Of a DNA stretch of 64,000 nt, positions 22,986 through 34,120 are shown in pieces (the first letter of the stretch is position 1; the number at the start of each line of letters is the position of its first letter). This DNA comes from Ascaphus truei (Eukaryota > Chordata > Amphibia > Anura > Ascaphidae), in assembly GCA_036426205.1 (NCBI GenBank), contig CM071587.1, positions 3,375,447-3,439,446 of the forward strand, in the 5' to 3' direction. A model generated the notes under the pieces. It worked only from the letters and a program-made list of their open reading frames with translations, was not told the DNA's origin and ran no database searches. The position numbers and the translations under genes are program-made.

Positions 22986-24604
22986 CTGTTTTGTACTGTA
23001 AGCCATCGCAGGATATAAGGGGGTTTATAAGACTGGCCCCTCATACAAGTCATTTTTATCTTATCTAGCAAATACGACTCACGGGGACTTCAATGTGTTG
23101 TATATACATAGATATGATAATAATGTGTATCGATAATATGCAGTCTTATATAAAAGAGCTACATTTAACAAACATCCTACCTACCACTATGTGCCGTTTC
23201 TATAAAGTTATACGGCTTAGAGGGTGGAACTCACACGTTTTCCCAAGAGGATGCATATTGGATTTATACATCAGTCAATAGAAGCAGAGTGCAAAATAAC
23301 ATCCAGCTCTCTGTGTCTCTCAACGATGATACTGTAACATCCCTCTTATTATCTCACGTGATACTACAAAGGAAATAGCTCAGTGGTTTTGCCAGAGGTA
23401 AAAATGTTTACATTTTTTTTATATATTATATACAGATGTAATAAAGTTAATGTTCTCGCGTGTTAACGTTTTTATTACAGAAATGATCTACAGAGTTGCT
23501 TTAATATGCAGATTGGTGCATAATGTGCTGAGCAGTGTGTGCCTGTAATATACAGATCAACGTGCAGAGCAACGTGCCTGTAATATGCACAGCAATGTGT
23601 ATATATAATGTGCAGGAATAGTTTATCAGGCAGGCACTCCAGCGCATAATCAACAATTTCTTTTGGCTTCTACAAACTAAATTGTTAATTGTGCACTAAG
23701 TGCCTGTCTAGTGGATTATTCTTCCCCTGCACTGCTGGATTGTAATAGTGTTACAGTGCCCCTGTGAGAATTTAGCTTTGTTTTCATAACTACATTAACA
23801 TGGTCTCTATATAATGTGTGTTAGTAGTATCAGAGCAGTGTGTTCCCCTAACGTACAGAAGTGCTCCATATATAGGCTGATGTGTGTGCGTGTGTGCGTG
23901 TGTGCGTGCTGCGTACGTGAGGCTGGGAATTGAAGCAGCTAATAACATTTCAAGGCCTGACTTCATTCAAATGAGCTTGAAATTGTGCTCCTTCCCAGCA
24001 GATGGCTTTGCAGATAATGATGCTTGGGCAATGGAGAGAGAGTCCCTCCCCCCCTCCCTCTCGCTCACTCATCTCCTGTTGCCATGACAGGCCGCAGGGC
24101 TGAAATGGATTCTGCTTATTAAATTTGTTGACTCTTGTGTGCTCTGAGAATGAATGCTGCTCGGCATTAGAATATAAAGAAAACAGAAAGGGCGGCCCCT
24201 CGCTGCAGCATGGATAGTGTTATCTTGGAGAGTCAGGTATCTGTAGTGCTTGCTAGGGCAGGACATGATCATCAGCAAAGTTCTACTCTTTGGGAGGCCC
24301 AAATACTCAGCGGAGATTTTGTATCAAATACACACAACCGTGTTGCTGTTGAATTGATGCTAAAATGGTCATTTGGACCATACAACTCTTACTGTCGTTG
24401 TATCAAGTTAGAAATGTTTAAAGGAGCAATAGGGGGAAGAGTTACATCAATTGTAACTTCAATAAAAAAAAATGTATTTTTAATTAATATATTTTAATCT
24501 AATGTGTGACTTTGGTAAAGAGATTTGCACGGGATAACTCTCAGTGGAAATGGTGCAGGTAGTGGTTTATTGTAGATTAGCACACCATGTTACTTCTGAC
24601 TGCT
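22986..24604. other. No gene; ordinary DNA
   Basis: A TG/CG-rich microsatellite patch lies near 23880-23910. The stretch 23930-24070 is repeat-free and looks single-copy. A frame at 24210-24497 has no recognisable domain. Confidence 0.45.
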
Positions 24605-24830
24605 ACTTATTATAACAATTGTTTGTTCTTGTATAGTGCTAGTTTAGTGCTTTACAGAGACATTTTGCAGACACAGCTCCGTAGAGCTTCCAATCTATGG
24701 TTTTTTGGCACAGGGAGATAAAGTGACTTGCCCAAGGTCACAAGGAGCTGACACTGGGAATCGAACCTGAGTTGCGTCAAACTCAGTGCCAGTCAGTGTC
24801 TTTACTCACTGAGCCGCTCCGTCTCACACT
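24605..24830 (-). mobile_element. MIR-like CORE-SINE, copy 3, best-preserved promoter
   Basis: The minus strand carries an A-box-like GGCTCAGTGAG near the right end and a B box GGTTCGATTCC (24757-24767) that fits the RNA polymerase III consensus exactly. The CORE (CTTGTGACCTTGGGCAAGTC) and an L2-like tail with AGCTCTACGGAGCTG follow. This order (tRNA head, CORE, L2-like tail) is that of MIR. Confidence 0.82.
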
Positions 24831-24883
24831 TTTTGAATGTTAATACTTCAGCTACTTAGAGTCCATGTAGCATATGCAGTGTA

Positions 24884-25267
24884 CAGGCATACCCCGGTTT
24901 AAGGACACTCACTTTAAGTACACTCGCGAGTAAGTACATATCGCCCAATAGGAAAACGGCAGCTCACGCATGCGCCAGTCAGCACGTCCTGAACAGCAAT
25001 ACCGGCTCCCTACCTGTACCGAAGCTGTGCGCAAGCGGGGAGACTATAGAGCCTGTTACACATGTGTTATTTACATCAGTTATGCACGTATGTGACGATT
25101 GCAGTACAGTACATGCATCGATAAGTGGGGAAAAGGTAGTGCTTCACTTTAAGTACATTTTCGCTTTACATACATGCTCCGGTCCCATTGCGTACGTTAA
25201 TGCGGGGTATGCCTGTGTTACATACATGCTCCGGTCCCATTGCGTACGTTAATGCGGGGTATGCCTG
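24884..25267. mobile_element. Tigger/pogo-type MITE with TA target duplication
   Basis: The left end CAGGCATACCCCGGTTTAAG and the right end CGGGGTATGCCTG are inverted repeats, and TA flanks both sides (24882-24883 and 25268-25269). The first bases are the same as in the Tigger1 transposon of mammals (CAGGCATACC). The right end is duplicated in tandem: a 52-bp unit beginning TTACATACATGCTCCGG occurs at 25166-25217 and again from 25218, so an extra TIR sits inside the element. Confidence 0.85.
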
Positions 25268-25269
25268 TA

Positions 25270-28200
25270 CTGTGTGAAAGCAAAACTGTTAGCAACCTTT
25301 TACATCTGCTGTTTTTGCTGCAGCTGGATTAGACTTCTAAATTCAACTTCTTTCCCAAAGTCTTAATGCTTCTGCAGCCAGAGAGACACGTTCTCTCTTC
25401 ATTCCCTTGAACTGGGGGTCTTACTAAGACAGGTGGTCCTTCTCTGCTATTCACAAAAGGAGCTGACAGTGACTAAGGGTCCTGCACAAAACCTCAGCAC
25501 TTGAGATGTTTCACACAAAGGCAGCCGTGATGGAAAGGTCGCAGGGCAGTTCTGTTCTCGGTGGAGAGTACACCCTCGGAGTCAAAATCAGCCCATGGAG
25601 CACTAATACTGACGTGTCCCACAACTCGCTGCAGTTCCTGGTATTACGAGAAGAAAAAAGAAAAGGGATTGAAAATGAGAATAAAAGTGTGTGGATGTTG
25701 GCCATTCACCCACACCCCCATCTTCCTGGCTCTGAGTCACAGGAAGTTGTAGCTGCAGCTTTCTCTGTGGGGTCTATGTTTCAAACACCAAAAATGACCA
25801 TCATGTTGTTAAACTTGTGCTGAAAGAAGCAAGCTAAACTACAATTTACTCGGGTCTGATTCCACCTCATTCTGTCCATAATCAGCACAGACAATGGTTA
25901 CATGGAGCTGCCGGGAAAGTTACAGGAGGATGTGTGTGAAGTTATTTTAATAGGGTGCATTCTTGTCTCGTGCGGTCGTATTTAACTACTTCTTCTGCAG
26001 GAAATAAAGTATCCGAGCTGTGGCTTAGAAAATGGATTCAAATGTCTGAAATTTGACACCCACGTTTCCTGCTTTTAGCTGATTTTCAATAATACAATTC
26101 AGGGCACTAAGATGGGGATAACTATTGCTAGACACATCAGCTCTCACTGATTCTCTATGAGTGCCTCTGATTTGGAGCCGGTCGCACTGATTTTTGGTTA
26201 GCATTAGGGATCGTTTATACTTCAATGGATTCCCACTTAACAAATACTCACTTTCTTTCACTTTTCTATAACAAGCTATTTGTGTGGTCCGGAACCCACA
26301 AATCTCACTGGTTTTAGTCATTTGAGGTGGACACAACTCTTAGGCCTCCTGCACGTAATAATAATAATAATTTGTGTTACAAATGCACAGAAGTTTAGAG
26401 ATAAAACCATCCCTTTATCCCACATCTTCTTTGCGTGAGGATACACATAGAAACATAGAAACGGAAGGGTTGTGATATTCAGGTGGGGCCTTCAGGCCTC
26501 ACGTTGCATCTCTGTCCTGGAAACTCTGTACTCAGAGATTCCAAGCTTTAGTCTAAGTAGACACAGGCAGCACTCCATAAGCAGGGCCAGCGTGGGATGA
26601 CAAAGGCATGCCACACTTATGGGAGGGTCTCCATCCCAGGCTGCAGGCCTCATTAAGTGGGGAGGAATAATGTTAATAGGTTTTGTTCAGAGCTCAGAGG
26701 CCTGGCTGGCAGACCCAGCTGTCGTTGGGGTAAATGCTTGGAGATGGGGAAGGGTCAGCCGGCGTAAAGTAGAGAGCAATTAAGAGCACACAAAAGAAAA
26801 TGATCCCGGCACGTAGGGTAGAAAAAAAAAAAGGTTTAAATCAGGCAAGAAAAACAAAAAAAAAAAAGGGTATGAAGCAGCTAAGAACTTTGCATTCCTG
26901 GCGAGGAGGAAAAGGCAGCTCAGGGATAGAAAGTTATGTTACATTGTATCCCCACACCCTCTGCACGTGGAAAGCAAGTTTTCTGGGTTTCAGGAAGTAT
27001 CGCCATTCACAGTGTTTCATTTCCAAAGACAGAATATTTTATTTGTGTTACTAAGGCAACACCTGGCTTTTTTTTTTAACATTTTTTTTTTACAATGTAT
27101 TACAGGGAAGTCACCTTTCATTTGGCAGCGTGCATCGTCACATTGCAGAAATTAATGAGTCTCATTTTCTCAGCAACTAACAAATGCTTTTTGGCTCATT
27201 TTGATGGCTCTGCATCCGGAGATTTCAGTAATGTCAAATGTACTGCAGACAAGAAAAGAGTTCTAAAACCCCTGGGAAATCACGCGGCTTTAATCGCACG
27301 CTTCTCTTGTATGAAAACGTTGATTCTGTATCCATGTTCTTAAGCACTTTTATAGACAAAGTTTGATGACTACACCTCAAATCACACACAAATCTTCCCC
27401 GAACACACACAGGCCACCAGACAAAGAAACACACAACGCTTCTCAAACACACGCAGATCCCTAATACATACTGAAAATACACATACGTGGATCCCACACC
27501 CGAAAGACACCCTTCTAGTCGCCCCAGTTCCTCTTAAAACCTTAAAGCATCCTTAAGTGTTCCTCAGTACTTTTAGGAAACTAGCTCCTCCTATGTGTAT
27601 GAAGGAACGGAGTGAGGGGCGAGAACCAGACTTTTGGGGAATAATGGTCCTTCTGAATGGCCATTGTCCAACCACCTGGGGTCTTCCAGCCAGCAGCGTA
27701 GACTCCAAGCACTAGACGGAGATTTTGGGTGGTCACATGTTCATTTCTCATCCTCCCAAAGCTCTGCTTTTCCTTTCATCCCTTCCTCCCCCAACCCTCT
27801 TCCCAATTCCTAAATGATTTCAGGGGCATCTGTATGTAAATGGGGTTCTGTTAGAGGAGGAGTTTAGATAAAGAATGTGATCAGTGATACTTTGTTGGGT
27901 GCCTGCAGATCAGGATAGATGGTGCTTTGTTTGTCGGGCAGCGTGAAGGTGACGTAGAGAAACCTTTTTTCGTGGATCATTTAAAGCTGTAGTGCCTCTT
28001 ATCTGCTAATGTTGAGATAACCGTTTCAGTGCCGGCCACGCATTGAAGGGGAGACGGGTGCAGTTAATTGTAACAAGGTCAAAACACATTTCTTTCTTTT
28101 TTTTACAACCCGCAGAGATGGCATCATCATTTTAATGTGTTGTGCTTCACTGCGGATTCTGCTGCTGACCTTTTGTGAAGGAATAAGAGGTCGTTCTGTT

Positions 28201-28760
28201 TATTCCCAGCTCTGATTCAGAAATCAGGCAAGGGCAGTTTGTGTGTGGTTTCAACAACAGGAAACAGACAGCACGTTGCCTGTATTATATAGCAAGTCTT
28301 CTGCTGCACTGTAGTGATAAACAATCACATACAGACCCTCATGTGCTAACAATCAGTCAATTTAAAGTTCTGTATTACGACATTAAATGATGTCTATTTG
28401 GGCATGTAAGGCAGTAGGCACCTGGATGTATTTACCTTGTTGAAAAAAAAAGTTGGGCTGGTGTGTTATCAGCAGGGATAAATAGACAAACATGTTATGT
28501 TCAAATTCCGCATCTCTCGCCTAATGTTCTCCCCTTTCATCAAAACGAACGACTACATCCGAGATGGAGCAATCCTATCGGTATTGTTCAGTGTCAGGAT
28601 TAAGCCGTTTGAGTGAGACATTTCTTCAACTGGAACCAGGCTTTATTGGATGAAAGAAGGCACACTGCAAGGTGCGGATATCATGAGCATAACAATGGGA
28701 CCACTTTAGGGCAATATTTACTAAACCGTGCTAAGTCATAAGGTAATAAACACAATCAAA
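25270..28760. other. No gene; ordinary DNA with possible conserved segments
   Basis: A TAA-trinucleotide run lies at about 26354-26371, and A runs at 26821-26834 and 26857-26869. Two repeat-free segments, about 27095-27330 and 27990-28290, contain homeodomain- and GATA-like words and look single-copy. No exon with convincing splice sites could be defined. The rest holds nothing recognised. Confidence 0.4.
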
Positions 28761-28763
28761 GCA

Positions 28764-28825
28764 AACTCAGAACCCCCAAAACCCACCACACATTGCGGTG
28801 AGTTTTGTGGTTCTGAGCTTGCTGG
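28764..28825. repeat. Small hairpin at the left end of the 29-kb element
   Basis: GCAAACTCAGAACCCCCAAA followed by ACCCACC is answered by GGTGAGTTTTGTGGTTCTGA and GCTTGC, an imperfect stem of about 26 bp with a short loop. Confidence 0.7.
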
Positions 28826-29670
28826 GTTTGTGTTTATTAATTTGATTTTCAACTGGTATCAGTTGTTTGGAGGTTGGTGGCTCTTCCTCCCAGGATTTAA
28901 GCTCGCCCCTCCCCACTTTTGAAGTGGCAAGGTTTTTTTCATGTTCCTGAGCAGAACAGGCCCACTGAGCTTATTCTCCCCCCAGCAGAGGTAAATGAGA
29001 AGTGTCACAGGTAGTGTTAGGACCTGCATACTGGTCATGCCGTGACGTGGCTGCATACTGGTCATGCCGTGACGTGGCTGCATACTGGTCATGCCGTGAC
29101 GTGGCTGCATACTGGTCATGCCGTGACGTGGCTGCATACTGGTCATGCCGTGACGCGGCTGCATACTGGTCATGCCGTGACGCGGCTGCATACTGGTCAT
29201 GCCGTGACGCGGCTGCATACTGGTCATGCCGTGACGTGGCTGCATACTGGTCATGCCGTGACGTGGCTGCATACTGGTCATGCAGTGACGCGGCTGCATA
29301 CTGGTCATGCCGTGCCGTGGCTGCATACTGGTCGTGCCGTGGCTGCATACTGGTCGTGCCGTGACGTGGCTGCATGCTGGTCGTGCCGTGGCTGCATACT
29401 GGTCGTGCCGTGGCTGTATACTGGTCGTGCCGTGACGTGGCTGCATGCTGGTCGTGACGTGGCTGCATGCTGGTCGTGCCGTGACGTGGCTGCATGCTGG
29501 TCGTGCCGTGACGTGGCTGCATGCTGGTCGTGCCATGACGCGGCTGCATACTGGTCATGCCGTGACATGGCTGCAGGCTTATAACACTTTGGCCAAAGGG
29601 TTTAACTAAATGACCCTTATTCAGAAGAATAAGTATTTCACTGTGTATTTTTGTCACATTGGATAAGGTG
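28800..29670 (+). mobile_element. Minisatellite-bearing element, expanded copy
   Basis: The left part (TCAACTGGTATCAGTTGTTT, GGAGGTTGGTGGC, CCCAGGATTTAAGCTC) is homologous to 47820-47960. The middle is the 27-bp array. The right part (GGCTTATAACACTTTGGCCA, TTTAACTAAATGACCC, TTGTCACATTGGAT) is homologous to 20775-20880 and to both arms at 47.3 and 47.6 kb. No coding sequence was recognised. The class is uncertain; inverted arms in the 47-kb copy suggest a DNA transposon. Confidence 0.7.
29022..29575. repeat. 27-bp minisatellite, about 20 units
   Basis: The unit is CATACTGGTCATGCCGTGAC plus GTGGCTG. Several units near 29305-29420 are shortened by loss of the TGACG part, and point variants (ATG/GTG, GTG/GCG) are clustered, as expected from unequal exchange. 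Most units hold TGACGTGG. With a unit of nine codons, frames of 225 and 228 residues are open on the minus strand and others on the plus strand; these are artefacts. Confidence 0.95.
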
Positions 29671-29678
29671 CCTTATGG

Positions 29679-29873
29679 CAGCGGTGCTCATCTCCAGTAC
29701 TCAAGCCCCCCTAATAGGTCAGGTTTCCAGCATATCCCTGCTTCAGCACAGGTGGCTCAATCAGAGGCTCAGTCAAAGTATGATTGAGCAACATGTGGTG
29801 ATGCTGGGATATCCTGAAAACCTGACCTGTTTGTGGGGTGGGAGGAGGTAGGACTGGAGTTCAGCATCCTTCG
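29679..29873. mobile_element. hAT-type MITE with perfect 8-bp target duplication
   Basis: The left end reads CAGCGGTGCTCATCTCCAGT. The right end in reverse reads CGAAGGATGCTGAACTCCAG. CCTTATGG flanks both sides exactly (29671-29678 and 29874-29881). The subterminal words AGGTCAGGTTT and AACCTGACCT also pair. It sits at the right edge of the 29-kb minisatellite element. The perfect duplication means a fairly recent or well-preserved insertion. Confidence 0.9.
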
Positions 29874-29881
29874 CCTTATGG

Positions 29882-31104
29882 CATATTCAATAGGGTCCTT
29901 CATGTTTTACGGATTCAAAAATAAATAAAATAAAGTCATTTCCATGAGTCATTTTGTGGCACCCTATTTAAACAAGTTTGCACAACATTACTAAATGTGC
30001 AGTTTGCATCTAAATGCAGGTCCACCAACACGCATCGTGCATTTCTCTGGCATCTTCCACTGTTCTGCCTCAGCTCTGCGTATTTCTTAATGGCGTTGAG
30101 TCTGCCTTTTTATTTCCCGGTTATTCTCACAGCGAGAGAGGGTGTATCTGCCCCTGGTAGAGTAGGCAGGGGGTGGGTGGGTTGGACAGACACAGCATAC
30201 CAAATGGGGCCCTTTATGTGTTTTACTAATGGACTTTCAGGGACAAAGTTATTATTTTCTTCTAATGGTGTTCTTTCCCCCCCCCCCCTCTTACTGTATC
30301 TCTTTTTCTCTGTCCTTTAAAAAGCACATCATAACTACAAACAGAATAGCTGTGCAAATTACAGCAATCACCGCTAGAGCCCGACTATTAGGAGCATCTG
30401 GGATCACGTTTTACATAACACTGGACACTTTCTTGAAACAATTACGACTGATAATGAATCAGAATTGGCTGTGGCTGTAAATGCTTCAGAGAGCTATTCA
30501 GGAGTTGTCAGCAGCAGAACCCCCTCTTTCTTTAAAATAAAGGGCTTGCCTAATGCAAGGCAGAAGTTTTATTGCTGAAGCACTTGCAAGAAGTGAGTCC
30601 TGGGCAAGTGAAATAAAAGAGAGGTGCCCTTTGGTGGTAGCTGTTCATGTCAGCATCGTAGTGTCATCTCAATGCCTATGGCCATTCATAAGCAGTGGGT
30701 GTGATGGGGTCGGTGTGTGCATGTATCTGACACTTTAAATACTTCACTCATTGAATCTTTACTCCTCTGCTTAGTGACACTATTTCTGCGCCAGTTTTGT
30801 CCCATCGAAATCAATGTAGTATTTTCATTGAGAAATCAGACAGTGAGTACAATGTATCCAAGGATTCACAAGGATGCACATACTGTAAAACCGACGCTTG
30901 GAGAGCCACGTGAATCCCTCATCCCCAGAGGGTTTCTACCGTTACTACCCAGTGAGAGACATCCATCTATGGTGGAGATAAGGAGGAGCCTGCAGACACA
31001 GATATTAACATGGGGATAATTCAAATGGAGAATAACAGGCCCTGGGACTGAGCTCTAGAGAGAGACAGCCCCTTTGTGGGCTCCATGTTAAAATGGATCA
31101 GAAA
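29882..31104. other. No recognisable feature
   Basis: A C run lies at about 30277-30287. No gene or repeat was recognised. Confidence 0.45.
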
Positions 31105-31270
31105 CAAAAAGTGACACACTTTGTGTACTCATTTGCATGTCATTAGCCAGAATCCATTGCTGCAGTGGAAGCACTGTATGCTAAGAGATTATGGGGAAGG
31201 GCAGGGTTGCAGACCTGTCTGAGACACGTGAATGTGCTAAAAACGTGGGATTTTTATTTGCTGGAAAATA
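31105..31270 (+). mobile_element. Dispersed repeat, family R, copy 2
   Basis: It carries GCATGTCATTAGCCAGAATC, GCACTGTATGCTAAGAGATT, GCAGGGTTGCAGACCTGTCT and TTTTTATTTGCTGG in the family order. Confidence 0.7.
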
Positions 31271-31479
31271 AATAAAATGTTTTTTTTTTTTTTTAAAAGA
31301 AGTGTCTTTTACCATAACTTTATATTTTTTTCCCTTTTCCTATCTCTGGTAAGTCTAAGTTGTCAGGAATTCCTCTGCTTCCAATGTAACAGCATTATTT
31401 TTTTACATTTTGCTCAAATACAAAGCAGAACTATGAATTGCTGCGTGTAGGAGCACTTAGTACACAATGAGTCCTTCCT

Positions 31480-32011
31480 GTCTTTGAGTCCTCGGTCACG
31501 GTTAGGGTGCCCAGAATATGTTGGGCTTTATGTATCCAGAGGTACGTTCACGCTGATGCGGCTGCGTCCAAAAAATAGCCACATGTTTATGAAGTGTATT
31601 TCTACGTTTTTCAAATTTGACGCACACTGCGCTAGTATCCTGCGCTGGAAAACGAAGACTTGTGTCTCCTTTAAGGTGACGGAGAAAACCAACGCAGAAA
31701 ACTCAAGAAAAGTAACACAAGGCGCACAGTTCATAATTCACAGACCTGCGAGAATATGCAAATGGGACTCCGCCCTAACTCCTCCCACTTGCACTATAAA
31801 TCCCTCATCGTCTTGCAGTAAGACGCAGAGATACCTGAAAATGGTACATAGACGCTGCCTGGCACCGGTATATTTCAGCGGGAGTTGGGACATAGTACCG
31901 GCTTTGGGCTGCAATTTGCCCATTGATACATGGAGCTGTTTGATGTGCAGTGCACATCCCATAGCCATACAGGGGCTGGTAGAGGGTTTGCTAAGGGATG
32001 CACCATTATAA
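31480..32011 (+). promoter_or_regulatory. Promoter-like cluster: octamer, CCGCCC, TATA
   Basis: An exact octamer ATGCAAAT (about 31755-31762), an inverted GC box (CCGCCC), CTCCTCCCA and a TATA-like CACTATAAATCC follow one another within some 50 bp at about 31754-31804. The surrounding frame 31484-32011 is open for 175 codons but has no recognisable domain. This may be a promoter, or just part of an unrecognised GC-rich repeat. The frame is not called as a gene. Confidence 0.2.
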
Positions 32012-32640
32012 TTGTCAGAGAGGTGATCCTATTTTCAGCTGCCTATTGGGATAACAGATTAAGTGATCAGTGTCCAGCTGCTTTGTAAATCTCTCATGAT
32101 TTCAGGCTTGCAGGTGAGCCTGGGTAAGTTTCCTCTGGCAGCTGTCACACAAACTTGTCGCTCAACCTACCCTTTGTGCCCCTAAAATACTCTAAACAAA
32201 CCCTTTGTCCTCGCCCCAAATAAAAACAGAAGAGAAATCCCCCTCGTTTTCAGCAGAGAGAACATTTCCTCCTGGCCCCAATCAGTTTATCATCAAACAG
32301 CGACTCCTGCTAAGGTGGAACAAAGGAGGGACACATCACACCTGCTGTCAGGTTGTTTACATGAAGCTCAGGTGTTCTGCAGGAGGCTTCTGGTCCGCTC
32401 CCTTCAGCTGCTTTAGGACCTCGCACTTCATGCCTATGACTTTGAACTAGCAACAAGTTACCTAACCACTTTCACCGCTAATGGAGTCTGCAAAGTGCTT
32501 CTTGGTAGAAGTGCAATAAAAGGTGTAATCTCCCCAAAACATGTGTACAAACTGCCTTTGCTTTCTTCATTTCATCCCATTTTTTAACTACTTGAGGGAG
32601 ACGTGTGTATGTATATCTTTATTCGCGTTATACGCCTGTC
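32012..32640. other. No recognisable feature
   Basis: Nothing was recognised in this stretch. Confidence 0.45.
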
Positions 32641-32649
32641 CGACTCTTG

Positions 32650-33105
32650 CGTTATGCTCAAGGATGTCTTCTGTCTGCCCCCTTTGTATCTAAAGCCCTC
32701 ACCCACCTTAAACCTTTTTTCACTCACTGCCCCACACCTCTGGAATGCCCTTCCCCTCAATATCTAACATCACCCTCTCTATCCACCTTTAAGACCCACC
32801 TTAAGACACACCTCCTTGATGAAGCATATGAGTAGCTCCGTGGCTGATACTATACACCTCATACATCGACTTTGGCCCTCTTGCAGACTCACTTATAAGA
32901 ACACCTTCCTCCTGTCTCTGTTAGTTCTTCCTATTTACCGCTTAGATTGTAAGCTCTTCGGGGCAGGGACTTCTTTTCCTAATGTTACTTTTATGTCTAA
33001 AGCGCTTATTCCCGTTATGTGTTATATTATTATGTCACGTGTATTACCGCTGTGACGCGCTGTGTACAAGGATCGTGCTGTATAAATAAAGATATACATA
33101 CATAT
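32650..33105 (+). mobile_element. L2/CR1-type LINE: ORF2 C-terminus and 3' tail (subfamily A)
   Basis: The end of ORF2 is visible. LWNALPLNI appears in one frame near 32731-32767, and then, after a frameshift, SPSLSTFKTHLKTHLLDEAYE followed by a stop at about 32835. A Leu-Trp-Asn block followed by a basic FK..LKTHL block closes ORF2 in L2/CR1 LINEs. The 3' UTR follows with the ATTGTAAGCTCTTCGGGGCA stretch and ends CTGTATAAATAAAGATATAC. 5'-truncated and inactive. Confidence 0.85.
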
Positions 33106-33225
33106 ATCGCTTTACAGCAGTAACACACGTCACGTAAAGGGAATAAGCGCTTCATACATGAAAGTAACATTAGAAAAAGATGGCCCTGTCCCGCAGAGCT
33201 TACAATCTAAGTGGTAAGTAGGTTT
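33106..33225 (-). mobile_element. Second L2 tail in inverted orientation
   Basis: TTTACAGCAGTAACACACGT, GGGAATAAGCGCTTCATACA and GCAGAGCTTACAATCTAAGT are the reverse complement of the subfamily A tail just before it. The two tails lie end to end and form an imperfect hairpin. Confidence 0.8.
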
Positions 33226-33388
33226 AAAAAAACAGCATTCATAAAAAGAAAACAAATTCTTTTCAATGTAATTTTTTTTTTTTTACAAGTTTATTGTCTG
33301 TTTTTTTTTTTAAACAATATTACACCAAACACTTCACCTGAGTGTGAATTCTCTGTGGTTCGCAATTAAAATGTCTGCTTTCCTGATA

Positions 33389-33495
33389 CAGCTGAACCCC
33401 GTTATAATGCGGTGCTCCGGGGCCACACGATGAGACCGCGTTATAACCGGGATCGCGGGAGGGGAAAAATGGCCGCCGCGATCAGGATTTACCTT
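33389..33495. mobile_element. Tigger-like transposon end (fragment)
   Basis: After a TA dinucleotide the sequence CAGCTGAACCCCGTTATAAT then GCGGTGC appears. This resembles the termini of Tigger/pogo-type elements in which ATAACGCGG words repeat; GACCGCGTTATAACCGGGAT follows within the same segment. No matching right end was found, so it is a fragment. Confidence 0.5.
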
Positions 33496-33817
33496 ACTTT
33501 GTTGTTTTATAAATGCCCAAGTTTTGACCTCCTTTGGTCTGATTACTGGAAATAAAAGTGACAACGTTGACTTCTTTTTTCGATACTTTTCAGGCCTATG
33601 TAGCCAGCTGAGTTTGACATGTTCCTCGAGCTATTTTGCCATAGTTCGTCTTGCTCATGATTTGGGGGCGGTGGAGGGGAGGGGGAAGGGGGGTTATGTG
33701 GAGGAGTTGGGGAGGAATAGAAAGAGTAGTTACATGGAGCGGGGAAAGAGTTACACTACACACATTATAATGGAAAGTATCAAACTCAGTGTTTGTGCCC
33801 ATTATTTTCCTCCCTTC

Positions 33818-34120
33818 TTAGGCCGCAACCGTACCGAGTGCGACGGCGTAGCGCCGAGAACAAAAGGCCATTCCTCAATGAGGAGGGCCATTGAGTGCGC
33901 AGCCGATTTTTTGCGCGTAAAAATAATTTGATTTTGTCGCACGACGGCTGGGTCACGTGAGCGGTTCAGCCAATGAGGGCGAAACGCTCACGTGACATCA
34001 CGGGCACGCTTTCCCGTCACGTCTCCTCCAGATCCCGTGGCCTCGGATCGCCTATGCAGTAGGCGGAGCGCATGGCGTCGCGCGCGCCTGCTATATCCGG
34101 GCCCTGCAGCAAAGTCTGCG
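33818..34120. mobile_element. Harbinger-like element, second copy
   Basis: The left end TTAGGCCGCAACCGTACCGA matches the TTA-GGC terminus at 1219. The interior shares GGGTCACGTGAGCGGTTCAG, CCAATGAGGGCGAA, CACGTGACATCACGGGCACG and GGCGTCGCGCGCGCC with 1222-1459 in inverted orientation. No clear right terminus was found. CpG remains abundant. Confidence 0.6.

Noticed and set aside
24605..24830. tRNA gene
   Set aside because: The A and B boxes belong to a SINE head. A cloverleaf with acceptor stem could not be drawn.
29022..29575. Possible CRISPR array
   Set aside because: Units are contiguous without unique spacers, in a eukaryotic context. The same holds for the arrays at 38.5 and 40.2 kb.
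28859..29657. Frames of 225 and 228 codons with nine-residue repeats
   Set aside because: The 27-bp minisatellite is divisible by three and open in several frames on both strands. The array belongs to a non-coding transposon.
31484..32011. Frame of 175 codons downstream of an octamer motif
   Set aside because: No domain, no signal and overlapping minus-strand frames. It is kept only as a regulatory-like observation.
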